Below, piece after piece: positions 7,972 through 16,561 of a stretch of 64,000 bases of DNA. Position 1 is the stretch's first letter. The number at the start of each line of letters is the position of its first letter. The position numbers were made by a program, and so were the translations under genes. The notes under the pieces were generated by a model, which saw only the letters and a list, made by a program, of their open reading frames with translations, ran no database searches and had not been told where the DNA came from. The DNA is from Planctomycetota bacterium. GTDB lineage: Bacteria > Planctomycetota > UBA1135 > GCA-002686595. The stretch is from the NCBI GenBank assembly GCA_020638835.1, contig JACKHV010000001.1, positions 1,054,001-1,118,000 on the forward strand, read 5' to 3'.

Positions 7972-9923
7972 GCCGCCGCGTGCGTCCTCGGGCGCAGGTC
8001 GTCGAGTTCCGGCAGGAGGTCGGAGACGGGGTTCTCGAGGTACAGCCCGTGCCACAGCACGAAGTTGAAGAGGCTGAACCAAAGGCGGTCGCCGCCCTCC
8101 GCGAGCAGCGAGGCGAGCGCGCGGGTCTCGAACAAGCCGGTGCGGTCGGCGAAGGCGGTCAGTGCGGGCAGCGCGCGTTGGCCGAAGGAACCGAGCTTCC
8201 ACTCCTTGACGGGCGCCTGGAACCCGCGCTTGCGGGCGCGGACGAACGCGCGCGGCAGCTTGCGCTCGGCGACGCGCTTGAAGAGAGCCTTCGGTTCCTT
8301 GCCGACGCCGCCGCGCCACGCGGCGGGCAGACCGAAGGTCACCTCGGCGACGCGGTGGTCGAGGAACGGCACGCGGCCTTCGACGCCGAAGGCCATGCCC
8401 ATCTTGTCGAGCCGCGGCAGCATCAGCTGCGGCAGGCGGAAGCGCAGGTCGACGTAGCTCATCCACGCCGTGAGGTCGTCGGCATCGCGTCGCGCCAGGA
8501 AATCCGCGCGCAGCGGCGCGATCACCTCCGCGTAGGTGTCCGCGTCGCCCGCGCCGACGGCGGGGCCGATCAAGCGCGACTTCGCCGACTCGCCGAAGTC
8601 GAGGGCGCCGCCCTGGAACAGCGGTTCGCCGCTGGCCGCGCGGCGTAGCACTTCGCGCTCGGGAGCGAGCCAGGAGAGGAACGGGCTGCACGCGGCCCGC
8701 GCGCCACGGCGCAGCATGCGACCGGGCACGTCGGGGACGCGCCGGTTCCAGCGCTCCGCGTCGCGCAGCCGGATCCAGTTGCTGTAGCCGACGAACAGCT
8801 CGTCGGCGCCCTCTCCCGCGAGGATCACGGGGACGCTTTCCGAACGCGCCGCGCGCGACAGCGCGTAGACGGAGGTGCAGACCGGTGCCGCGATCGGTTC
8901 GTCCTGGTGCCAGGCGACGCGCGCCAAGGCGTCGGCGTAGTCCTCGGGGCCAAGGGCGACCTCGTGGTGGATGGCGCGCGCGGACCGCGCACGCGACAGC
9001 GCCGCGCTGCCCTCGTCGTAGTACGCCTGGCCGGGATAGGTGAGCGTGAAGGTCGACGGTCGGCTGCGCCGCTCGGCGAGGCACTCGAGCAAGTACGCGG
9101 AGTCGACGCCGCCCGACAGGAACAGTCCGACCGGCACGTCGGCGAGCGAGCGCAGGTCGACCGACGAAGCGAGCAGTTCTTCCAGGCGGTCGTGGGCCGC
9201 GGCCTCCGTGGGCGGGGGAGTCGCGGCGTTGTCGAGCACGTCCCACCAGCGGCGGCGACGCGTCGAACCATCCGCGAGGTTGAGCTCGAGCAACTCACCG
9301 GCGCCGAGCTGTTCCACGCCCTCGAACAAGGTCGCGGGCGCGGGGACGGCGCGGAACGAGAGGTAGTGGCGGAAGCTGCGGTGGTCGAGCCGTGCGTCGA
9401 GCGCGGGGTGCGTGAACAACGCCTTGGCCTCGGACGCGAAGGCGAGCCCGCCGCCGGGCAGGGCGGCGTGGTAGAGCGGCTTGATGCCCAGGCGGTCGCG
9501 GACCAACCAGAGGCGATGCGCCGCGCGCTCGGTGTACGCGAACGCGAACATCCCGTTCAGGCGCTCGAGCGCCGCGTCGACGCCCCAGTGCCGCAGCGCG
9601 TGCAGCAGCACCTCGGTGTCCGAGTGGTCGGTGACGAAGCGCACGCCGGCGGCTTCGAGCTCGAGGCGCAGCTCGGCGTGGTTGTAGATCTCGCCGTTGA
9701 AGCACAGCGTCGCCGCGCCGTCCGCGGTGCTCATGGGCTGCGCGGCGTCGGCCGTGAGGTCCACGATCGAGAGGCGCACGTGCGAGAAGCCGAGCCGCGC
9801 GTCGGGCGCGATCCACGCGCCTTCGCCGTCGGGGCCGCGGTGCGCCTGCGCGCGCGCCATGCGCAACAAGTCTTCGCGCCGCACGCCTCCGCGCGGGTCG
9901 AAGCTGCCGGAGATGCCGCACAT
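7968..9923 (-). CDS. asnB: Glutamine-hydrolysing asparagine synthetase (AsnB family)
   Basis: The product starts MCGISGSF, placing the nucleophilic Cys2 of the class II glutamine amidotransferase directly after the initiator Met. The glutaminase domain fills about residues 2-200, with RGPDGEG and FNGEIYNH. The synthetase domain follows with the ATP-pyrophosphatase loop SGGVDS near residue 268. The full protein has 651 residues, slightly longer than E. coli AsnB. In polysaccharide operons this family usually amidates a uronic acid or sugar carboxylate rather than making free asparagine. That reading is preferred here because the neighbours are a sulfotransferase, a lyase and glycosyltransferases. 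Overlaps both neighbours by 1-4 bp. Confidence 0.92.
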   Translation of the reverse strand: MCGISGSFDPRGGVRREDLLRMARAQAHRGPDGEGAWIAPDARLGFSHVRLSIVDLTADAAQPMSTADGAATLCFNGEIYNHAELRLELEAAGVRFVTDHSDTEVLLHALRHWGVDAALERLNGMFAFAYTERAAHRLWLVRDRLGIKPLYHAALPGGGLAFASEAKALFTHPALDARLDHRSFRHYLSFRAVPAPATLFEGVEQLGAGELLELNLADGSTRRRRWWDVLDNAATPPPTEAAAHDRLEELLASSVDLRSLADVPVGLFLSGGVDSAYLLECLAERRSRPSTFTLTYPGQAYYDEGSAALSRARSARAIHHEVALGPEDYADALARVAWHQDEPIAAPVCTSVYALSRAARSESVPVILAGEGADELFVGYSNWIRLRDAERWNRRVPDVPGRMLRRGARAACSPFLSWLAPEREVLRRAASGEPLFQGGALDFGESAKSRLIGPAVGAGDADTYAEVIAPLRADFLARRDADDLTAWMSYVDLRFRLPQLMLPRLDKMGMAFGVEGRVPFLDHRVAEVTFGLPAAWRGGVGKEPKALFKRVAERKLPRAFVRARKRGFQAPVKEWKLGSFGQRALPALTAFADRTGLFETRALASLLAEGGDRLWFSLFNFVLWHGLYLENPVSDLLPELDDLRPRTHAAA

Positions 9924-11059
9924 CAGGCGACCTCCCGGTGCTCGGTCCGCGTCGAACGCAGCTCGGGGGCGCGACCGACCAGCTCGTCGAGCCAGCGCTC
10001 GAGCCGCGCTTGCCACGCCGCGTGTCTGTAGCGATCGCCCGTGTCGCGCGCGCGCAGCGCGAGCTTCTCGCGCAGCTCCTCCGAGCGCTCGAGCACGCGC
10101 ATCGCCTGCGCGAGCGACTCCGTCGAACCGACCTCGACGAGCAAGCCGTCGACGCCGTCCTCGATCATCTCGTGCGCTGCGGGCCACCGGCTCGCGATCA
10201 CGGGCAGGCCGGCCTGCATCGCCTCGAGCACGACGCCGGGCATCCCCTCCGTCGTGTAGCGCGTGGGGAAGAGCAGCACGTCGTGCCGCGCGAGCAGTCC
10301 CGGTACGGCTTCCGGTTCGACCGAGCCGTGCCAGTTCGCGCGCGGGTGCGCGTCGAAGATCGCTTCGCAGGCGCCGGGCATCAGCGGTCCGTAGAACTCC
10401 ACCGTCGCCGCGGTCTCGAGGCGGTCGGACGCTTCGAGCGCGTGGAGGAAGCCCTTCTCGTGCCAGATCTGTCCGAGGAAGAGGAAGCGCAGGCCGCGGC
10501 CTTCCTCGCGCGGAACGCGCGGCGTCTCGGGCAGGTCGCGCGTATTCGGATAGCGCTCGACGCGGTCCGCGTCGCGGAAGCGCTCGCGCAGGCCGTCGGT
10601 CTCGACGAGCAGCTTGTCGCAGCGCAGCACCGTCCGTCGGAGCAGTGTGCGCCGCAACCCGGACGCGGCGTCGAAGCGCTGCGCGAAGTCTCCGCCGAAC
10701 AAGCGCACGACGAGCGGTGTTCGGCGCAGGCGGCAGAGCGCCCAGACGAAAGGACCCGAGGCGATCAGGCCGCGCGAGGACACGTTGAACAGGACGACGT
10801 CCTGGCGCGGACACTCGCGCCAGAGCCTCGCCAGCACGCGGACGAAGGCGGCGGCGTCGAGCAGTCGTCGCAGCGCTGCGCGCTTGCCGCGCAACGGCCG
10901 CGAAGTGTTCACGACCGTCGTCTCGAAGCGCGGCGAGCGCTCGAACCCGGCGACGAGCTCGGCGAACAAGACCTTGGTCCCGCCGATCACGTCCTCCGCG
11001 ATCGGCAGCGGACCGACGAGCAGCAAGCGCGTGGGGGGAGCGAGCGTCGCGGGCTTCAA
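9923..11059 (-). CDS. Glycosyltransferase family 4
   Basis: A TTG at 11059 overlaps the polymerase stop (TTGA) and has an AGGAGAG ribosome site just upstream. It gives 378 residues starting with the first Rossmann strand, TRLLLVGPLP. Motifs are typical of GT-B family 4: IGGTKVLFAELV near the acceptor side, LFLGQIWHEKGF at the start of the donor domain, and EGMPGVVLEAMQAGLPVIA around residue 300, where the glutamates contact the nucleotide sugar. A longer upstream in-frame extension exists but lies inside the polymerase gene. It should elongate the lipid-linked repeat unit. Donor and acceptor are unknown. Confidence 0.88.
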   Translation of the reverse strand: MKPATLAPPTRLLLVGPLPIAEDVIGGTKVLFAELVAGFERSPRFETTVVNTSRPLRGKRAALRRLLDAAAFVRVLARLWRECPRQDVVLFNVSSRGLIASGPFVWALCRLRRTPLVVRLFGGDFAQRFDAASGLRRTLLRRTVLRCDKLLVETDGLRERFRDADRVERYPNTRDLPETPRVPREEGRGLRFLFLGQIWHEKGFLHALEASDRLETAATVEFYGPLMPGACEAIFDAHPRANWHGSVEPEAVPGLLARHDVLLFPTRYTTEGMPGVVLEAMQAGLPVIASRWPAAHEMIEDGVDGLLVEVGSTESLAQAMRVLERSEELREKLALRARDTGDRYRHAAWQARLERWLDELVGRAPELRSTRTEHREVA

Positions 11060-12444
11060 CTCGGCTCTCCTTGAGCGCGCGGCGCGACGCGGCGGACGGC
11101 ATGCGTCGAGCGCCCCGTCCCCGTCCAGATCAAGTGCGCGGCGACGAGCGCGCAGAGCGCGGGCAGGGTCACCGACAGCGTCTGCTTCAAGAAGGTCGCC
11201 AGTTCGTAGCGGTGGAGGATCGCGACGTGCGAGCTGTAGTAGGGTGTGAGCATCGCAAGCAGGCTCCACGGTCGGCGTGCGTTCGCGCGGTCCCACAGCG
11301 CGTGCAAGAGTCCCGCGACCGCGCCGAGCAGCGCGGCGCCCAGCCCGGCGCCGAAGTTCCACCACGCTTCCGCGAGGTGCGAGAAGGCCGCGCCGCCGCC
11401 ACGCGCCGCCATCGCCGGGTAGTTCTCAGCGACGAAGTCGAGCGCGAGCGTGTTCGGCCGCTGCGGCGCGATGGACTTGGGGACGAGCGTGGCCGGCGCC
11501 GCGAGGTAGCTGCTGCCACCGAGCGCGCCCGCGTCCTCGGTCTGCATCAGCTCGAGCGAGGTGAAGACGGGGTGCGAGAGTTCCGAGCCGCCGATCAGCG
11601 CGCCCAGCGCGGTTCCGCGCGCGTCGCTGAGCTCCGCCAGCGCACCGAGCGACTGGTCGAGGCCTTCCTTCCAGGTCGCGCGCACGATGCTGAACGCCTC
11701 GACGGACGCGTACAGCGCCAGGCAGCCGACGACGAGTAGAGGGCGGATGCGCCGCAGCTCCAGTCCGCTGCGCCGGCAGTGGATCGCCGCGTAGCCGAGC
11801 GCGACGATCACCGCGTTGGTGCGCTGCGCGATGACGGCGACGGACCAGGCCACGATGCAGAGCGCGACGAGGCGGTACGCGCGCTTCGCGACGCGACCGA
11901 GCTGCTCCGACGCTTCCGCCCAGAAGCAGCCGACGATCGCGAGGTGCAGTCCGAGCACCAAGGGCCCGAGCCCGTCGGACAGCTGGTACTTCAGCGCGAA
12001 GTTGTCGCGGTCCATCAGCGAGCCGAGGCCGACCTGGACGACGTAGAGGCCGTAGAGCGCGAGGCCCGACGCGACGAGTCCGAAGGGCACGAGGCGCTCG
12101 CGGTGATGCAGGTACGCAGAGCTCGGTTCAGTGGTCCGTTCGTACGTCTTCGCCGCGCGACCGGCGCGTCCGCGGAACAGCAGGAAGCTCGCGAGCAGCG
12201 CGATCGCGTAGATGAGGAACTCGATCTGCACGTCGACGATCAGCTCCGGCGGCGCGTCGATCGCATGCCGCCAAGAGCGCGTCTCGATCCAGATCGAGAG
12301 CACCGGGTAGAAGCTGCCGATCAGCCCCGTGGTGACGATGGCGAGCGTCATGGGGTGCAGCGGCGAGCGGCGTCGCAGCAGCACGACGCCGAGTCCGCAG
12401 ACGAACCACAGCAGCGCGGCGAGCATGAGGCGTTGCGTCTCCAT
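11056..12444 (-). CDS. O-antigen/exopolysaccharide polymerase (Wzy-like)
   Basis: This 462-residue protein starts METQRLMLAALLWFVCGLGVV. It has about ten to twelve transmembrane segments and one large loop between roughly residues 260 and 345, containing GGSSYLAAPATLVPKS and the motif NYPAMAARGGGAAFSHLAEAW. That layout, many helices with one extended periplasmic loop, is characteristic of Wzy polymerases, which have little sequence conservation. It is encoded 4 nt after the flippase stop and directly before a glycosyltransferase. It would polymerise the flipped repeat units at the periplasmic face of the inner membrane. The assignment rests on topology and context. Confidence 0.75.
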   Translation of the reverse strand: METQRLMLAALLWFVCGLGVVLLRRRSPLHPMTLAIVTTGLIGSFYPVLSIWIETRSWRHAIDAPPELIVDVQIEFLIYAIALLASFLLFRGRAGRAAKTYERTTEPSSAYLHHRERLVPFGLVASGLALYGLYVVQVGLGSLMDRDNFALKYQLSDGLGPLVLGLHLAIVGCFWAEASEQLGRVAKRAYRLVALCIVAWSVAVIAQRTNAVIVALGYAAIHCRRSGLELRRIRPLLVVGCLALYASVEAFSIVRATWKEGLDQSLGALAELSDARGTALGALIGGSELSHPVFTSLELMQTEDAGALGGSSYLAAPATLVPKSIAPQRPNTLALDFVAENYPAMAARGGGAAFSHLAEAWWNFGAGLGAALLGAVAGLLHALWDRANARRPWSLLAMLTPYYSSHVAILHRYELATFLKQTLSVTLPALCALVAAHLIWTGTGRSTHAVRRVAPRAQGEPS

Positions 12445-12448
12445 GGCG

Positions 12449-13837
12449 CTAGAGCGCGAGCCCTCCCGTGCGGTACCAGGCGAGCGCGAAGAGCGCGGCG
12501 GCCATCGCCGCGGCGCAGGCGAGGCGCGCGGTGGGGCGGTGCTCGAGCCCTAGGCTGCGGCGCTCGCCGAGCAGCAGCAGGCACTCGGCGGCGCGTGCGG
12601 CGAGGTAGGTCGCGACCGCGCCCGGCGCGCCGAAGCGCGGGATCGCGATCACGCCGACGACGAGCATCACGAACGCGCCGGTGCCGTAGGCGCGGCGCTG
12701 GCTCGCGAAGTCGCCGCGCGCGCGCTGCCACGGCGTGAACAGGAAGCCGAAGTGCGCGAGGAATACGCCCGGCAGCATCCACGCGAAGAGCGGGGCGGCC
12801 GGGGCGAAGTCGGGGCCGAGAACGACGCGCACCAGGTCCTCGTGGAAGGCGATCATCAGGGCCAGGCCGACGAAGTACGCGACCGCGACCTTCGAGGCGA
12901 AGTCGAGGAAGCAGTGCGCCGCGGCTTCGCGTCCTTCGACCTGGATCGCGCGGCTGAGCTGCGGGTAGAGCGTCGCGCCCAGCGCCGTGCTGATCACGTG
13001 CACCTTCACGGCGAGGTCGTACTGGCCCATGTACGCGCCGCTCGTCGTCGCGTCCGTCGCGCGGCGCTCGAGGATCAGCTTGTCAGCCGATCCGAGCACG
13101 AGCACCGAGAGACCGTGTCCGAGCAAGTCGCGCACTTCGCGCACGAGGCGCGACCACGCCGCGCGGTCGAAGCCGACGCCGGGCAGCGCACGCACCGGTT
13201 CGCCCAGGCCGCCGAGCAGCGCGCGGTAGGTGACGAGGATGCCGAGGTTCGCGGTGGGGAAACACCAGAGCCAGGTCCACCCGGCGGGCTGCAAGCTGGT
13301 GACGAGCACGGCGCCGAGCGTCGCCGCGGCCCAACCGAGGTTGCGCACGGCCGTCGCCGTTCCGACGCGTCCGCGCGCCGAGAGCAGCGCGAACTCGCGC
13401 GAGGCTCCCGCGAAGCACAGCGCGCCGACGCCGATCGGCAGCGCCGCGCTCGCTCCCAGTCCGAGCGTCGCGACGAGCGTCGCGAGGCCTGCGACGAGCA
13501 GCAGGTCGACCGTCCACAGCGTGGAGAGCTCCTCCCGGTCGACTTCGCCGCGCGCGAAGCTGCGCACGAAGCGCGGGCGCACAACGTCGAGCTGGCTCGC
13601 GAGCCCGAGGATCGCGATCGCGAGCGAGAAGTTCGCGTAGCGACCGGGGCCGAGGTTGCGCGCGAGCAGGGGGAGCGCGGCCATCCCGACCGCGGCCAGC
13701 AGCGCTTGGCTGCCGAGCTGGCCTCCGAGGCTGCGCACCAAGTGCCCCGCGCGCCGCGCGTCGGACGAATCGGTTCCGGGCAGCGCGCAGGAGCGCTCGC
13801 CGGCGTCGGGCAGAAGTGTGCGATGAGGGATGGACAT
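12449..13837 (-). CDS. Polysaccharide flippase (Wzx/MATE-like)
   Basis: This 462-residue protein has about 12-14 hydrophobic helices. After a 35-residue polar N-terminus comes HLVRSLGGQLGSQALLAAVGMAALPLLARNLGPGRYANFSLAIA, typical of the polysaccharide transport (PST) family in the MOP superfamily; here it is cited by motif only at residues 32-75. It would flip undecaprenyl-linked repeat units across the inner membrane. It is the first gene of the minus-strand operon that runs without a break to 2164. Its promoter should lie in the 261 bp divergent region shared with the initiating sugar transferase at 14099. Confidence 0.86.
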   Translation of the reverse strand: MSIPHRTLLPDAGERSCALPGTDSSDARRAGHLVRSLGGQLGSQALLAAVGMAALPLLARNLGPGRYANFSLAIAILGLASQLDVVRPRFVRSFARGEVDREELSTLWTVDLLLVAGLATLVATLGLGASAALPIGVGALCFAGASREFALLSARGRVGTATAVRNLGWAAATLGAVLVTSLQPAGWTWLWCFPTANLGILVTYRALLGGLGEPVRALPGVGFDRAAWSRLVREVRDLLGHGLSVLVLGSADKLILERRATDATTSGAYMGQYDLAVKVHVISTALGATLYPQLSRAIQVEGREAAAHCFLDFASKVAVAYFVGLALMIAFHEDLVRVVLGPDFAPAAPLFAWMLPGVFLAHFGFLFTPWQRARGDFASQRRAYGTGAFVMLVVGVIAIPRFGAPGAVATYLAARAAECLLLLGERRSLGLEHRPTARLACAAAMAAALFALAWYRTGGLAL

Positions 13838-14098
13838 GCGTCGACGCGTCCTCCCTCCGCGCCGGGGGGGCGGTGAGGAGAGGGCGCTGGCTCGTCTTCC
13901 TGCTTCGTCGTCTCCCGCCGGGACCCTTAGGAGAGAGGTGCATCCGCGGCCCCGCGGTCCCGCTTCCGGACCGGTCTCGGGAACGAACGGTCAGTCCCGT
14001 ATCGACGCAGTTTTCGGCCTCCAGCAGGCCCCCCGGAAACCTCGATAGAGGGCCTCGAAGCGGAATCCGACCGGCATACCGCGACCCGAGCCTTCAGC
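13838..14098. promoter_or_regulatory. Divergent intergenic region between the polysaccharide operon and its initiating transferase
   Basis: These 261 bp separate two divergently read glycan genes, so they must contain promoters for both. I see no convincing TTGACA-like hexamer on either strand. A direct CTCGATAGAGGGCCTCGAAG element near 14040-14060 is a partial imperfect palindrome (CCTCGATAGAGG) that could be an operator. Shared control of both directions is inference. Confidence 0.35.
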
Positions 14099-14914
14099 AT
14101 GACCCCTGTCCGATCCAGCGCGCCGGCCGAGGCGCTGCTCCAGCCCGCGCCTTCGCCGCGCGCCGCCACCGTCACGCAAACGGTCTCCGCGCCGCATCCG
14201 GTCAAGCTCGACCAGATCGAGCAACTGCGCCGCGCCGTGGCCGCGGTCGACTGGGATGCGATCTCGCCGACCGGTATGTATGCACGCTACGGACGTCGAG
14301 CGCTCGACGTCGCTACGGTGTTCGCGCTGCTGCCGCTCGCGGCGATCCCGGCTGCCTGCGTCGTGCTCGCGAACCTCTTCATCTTCCGCGACCCGCGCAA
14401 GGTGTTCTTCACGCAGGAGCGCGTCGGTTACCGCGGCGAGGTCTTCCGCATGTACAAGTTCCGCACGATGCGGGACGCGCGCCGCGGTGCGCTGCACTCC
14501 TGGTCGAGTGGCGGCGACCGCCTGCGCGTGACGCGCTTCGGCCGCTTCCTGCGCAACGCGCACCTCGACGAGCTGCCGCAGCTCGTGAACATCCTGCGCG
14601 GCGAGATGGGCATCATCGGTCCGCGACCGGAGATGGTCGAGATCGAGGCCTGGGCCGCGCGCGAGGTGCCGGCCTTCGTCGAGCGCCTGCGCATCCGCCC
14701 CGGCGTCACCGGCTGGGCGCAGATCACGCAGGGCTACACCGGGCGTTGCCGCGAGGCTTACGCCGCGAAGCTCGCCGCGAACGAAGCGGTGACCTGCCGC
14801 CCGAGCTTGCGCCGAGATGTCGAGATCCTGGCGCGCACCGCGCTGTGGATGCTGCGCGGCAAGGGTTGGGAGTGGAAGCTGCAGGGCAGCCCGCGCCCGC
14901 GCCGCAGCGCGTGA
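14099..14914 (+). CDS. Initiating sugar-phosphate transferase (monotopic phosphoglycosyl transferase)
   Basis: This 271-residue protein belongs to the bacterial sugar transferase family (PF02397). A 60-residue variable N-terminus precedes one membrane-entering helix at about residues 70-93. Then come MYKFRTMRDA, the catalytic Asp-Glu pair in LDELPQLVNILRGEM near residue 158, the IIGPRPE motif and RPGVTGWAQI. It lacks the four-helix N-terminal domain of WbaP/WcaJ, so it is of the small PglC-like type. It would attach the first sugar-1-phosphate to undecaprenyl phosphate, starting the repeat unit elongated by the divergent operon. It converges with the next methyltransferase, leaving 1 bp between stops. 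Confidence 0.93.
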   Translation: MTPVRSSAPAEALLQPAPSPRAATVTQTVSAPHPVKLDQIEQLRRAVAAVDWDAISPTGMYARYGRRALDVATVFALLPLAAIPAACVVLANLFIFRDPRKVFFTQERVGYRGEVFRMYKFRTMRDARRGALHSWSSGGDRLRVTRFGRFLRNAHLDELPQLVNILRGEMGIIGPRPEMVEIEAWAAREVPAFVERLRIRPGVTGWAQITQGYTGRCREAYAAKLAANEAVTCRPSLRRDVEILARTALWMLRGKGWEWKLQGSPRPRRSA

Positions 14915-14915
14915 G

Positions 14916-15668
14916 TCACCCGCGGCGCGCGAGCGCCAGCAGCGAGTGCCCGAACGGCAGGTCGCAGCGGCGGTTGACGTGCCGTTCCGCCGCGAAGGCG
15001 CGGTAGCAGAGCCCGTTCAGCGGTCCGCGCGGGACGAGGCTGAGGTTGGTGTGCTCCGGGTCCGCGCCCAGCAGGCCGGCGCGCTCGAGCGCCTTGATGC
15101 CGAGCACGGTCGGCGCGATCAGCGGGAACAACAGCGCGTTCGTGTAGGTCACGCGCTCGACGCGCAGGCCGGAGGCCTCGATCGTGCGCGTTAGGGCGCG
15201 CTTCGAGTAGCGGCGCTGGTGGTGCGAGACGCGGTCGTTGTTGCTGTAGAGCCACTGGTGCGCGGGCACCGAGAGCGCGCAGAGGCCGTCCGGCGCGAGC
15301 ACGCGACGCACTTCGCGCAGGGCGCCGACGTCGTCGGAGAGGTGCTCGATCACGTCGAAGGCCGTCACCAGCTCGCAGGACCCGTCGGCCAGCGGGAGTC
15401 GGTTCGCCGAGCCCACGACGAGCTGCGCTCCACCGCGTCCGCGCGCGATCCGCGCGATCTGTTCGTCGCGCTCGAGCGCGACGACGCGGTCCGCGAGCTC
15501 GCCGAGCGCGGCAAGCCAACCGCCCGCGCCCGCGCCCAGGTCGAGCGCGAGGCGGGGCCGCGTGCGCAGCGCACGCCGCAGCACGTCGAGGTAGACGACG
15601 CGGCGCCCGCGGAACCACCAGTGATCGCGCTCGAGCGCCACGAACTGGTCGAAGGCGTGCGCGTGCAT
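14916..15668 (-). CDS. Class I SAM-dependent methyltransferase
   Basis: From the ATG at 15668 the product has 250 residues. It begins MHAHAFDQFVALERDHWWFR, a signature N-terminus (ERDHWWFRGR) of a glycan-cluster methyltransferase subfamily also represented at 30559-31314. Motif I is ALDLGAGAGG at residues 41-50, followed by FDVIEHLSDDVGALREVRRVLAPDG. The C-terminal third has a moderately hydrophobic helical region (NALLFPLIAPTVLGIKALE) that may sit on the membrane. The start overlaps the upstream methyltransferase stop (ATGA). Possibly acts on a lipid-linked sugar, by analogy with its neighbours. Confidence 0.86.
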   Translation of the reverse strand: MHAHAFDQFVALERDHWWFRGRRVVYLDVLRRALRTRPRLALDLGAGAGGWLAALGELADRVVALERDEQIARIARGRGGAQLVVGSANRLPLADGSCELVTAFDVIEHLSDDVGALREVRRVLAPDGLCALSVPAHQWLYSNNDRVSHHQRRYSKRALTRTIEASGLRVERVTYTNALLFPLIAPTVLGIKALERAGLLGADPEHTNLSLVPRGPLNGLCYRAFAAERHVNRRCDLPFGHSLLALARRG

Positions 15669-16561
15669 CAGCGCGGCCGCGCCGTGACGATCAGCTCGTC
15701 GAACAGATTGACGTACAGCGCGCGATCCGCGGGCAGCAAGCGGTGCAGCGCGCGCGACAGCGCGGGGGAGACGCGGGCGGCGCGCTCGGCGACGAAGGAA
15801 CCGCGCACGTGCTTGCCCGCAAGTCCGCGCCGGCGCTCGACGATCTCGAAGCCCGACTCGCGGAGCGCGCGCTTCAGCGTGTCCGCGTGGAAGTGGTGGA
15901 GGTGCTCCGCGTGCTTGTAGTGGTGCCAGCGACGGCCGAAGACGCGCGCGGCGAACGAGCGCACGTCCTGCGTCTCGAGCACGAGCAGCCCGTCGGGCCG
16001 TAGCCACTCGCGCGCCGACTTCAGGCAGGCGACGGGATCGGGGAGGTGTTCCAGCACGTCCCACAGCGTGATCAGGTCGTAGTGCGCGTCCGGCAGCCGC
16101 AGCAGCTCGATCGGGACCTGCAGGATTGCGTCGTCCCCGAGGCGCTCGCGCGCGGCGGCGGCCATCGCGGTGGGCTCGACGCCTTGTACCTGCCAACCGA
16201 CCTCGCGCAGCACGGCGAGGAAGGCGCCGTCGGCGCAGCCCAGGTCGAGCGCGCGGCCGGTGCGCGGCGCGTGACGGCGGATGCCGCGCCAGCGTCGGCG
16301 GAAGGTGCGCTCGTGCAGCGCGCGGTCGGCGAGGTAGTCGGCGTAACCCCGCTCGCGCGGACGCGCCGAGTGCCAGTAGTCGGCGTCGTAGACCGCGGAC
16401 AGCAGCAACTCGGCGGTCATGCGCGGCGTGACGTAGGTCAGGTCGCACTCCGTGCAGGTCACGATCGCGTGCTCGCCCTCCTTGAACCTGGTGCGACGTT
16501 CGCGCGAACCGCACAGCGCGCAGGCGGGGTCGAGCACGGCGGACTCGAGCGCGGCGCTCAT
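15668..16561 (-). CDS. Zinc-finger class I methyltransferase
   Basis: This 297-residue protein begins with a small metal-binding module in which Cys14, Cys17, Cys36 and Cys39 form two CxxC pairs (CALC...CTEC). The methyltransferase domain follows, with ALDLGCADG at residues 104-112, GVEPT at the end of strand 2, and WDVLEHLPDP. This domain order is seen in sugar C- and O-methyltransferases of antibiotic and surface-glycan pathways. The long ORF that extends further upstream in this frame lies inside the FAD gene and is not real. Start and stop overlap both neighbours, so it forms one three-gene unit with them. Confidence 0.87.
   Translation of the reverse strand: MSAALESAVLDPACALCGSRERRTRFKEGEHAIVTCTECDLTYVTPRMTAELLLSAVYDADYWHSARPRERGYADYLADRALHERTFRRRWRGIRRHAPRTGRALDLGCADGAFLAVLREVGWQVQGVEPTAMAAAARERLGDDAILQVPIELLRLPDAHYDLITLWDVLEHLPDPVACLKSAREWLRPDGLLVLETQDVRSFAARVFGRRWHHYKHAEHLHHFHADTLKRALRESGFEIVERRRGLAGKHVRGSFVAERAARVSPALSRALHRLLPADRALYVNLFDELIVTARPR

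Noticed and set aside
7968..11102. A 1044-codon fusion of glycosyltransferase-like sequence and AsnB
   Set aside because: The upstream part is a shadow of the family 4 glycosyltransferase read in another frame; AsnB must start MCG so that Cys2 is the nucleophile.
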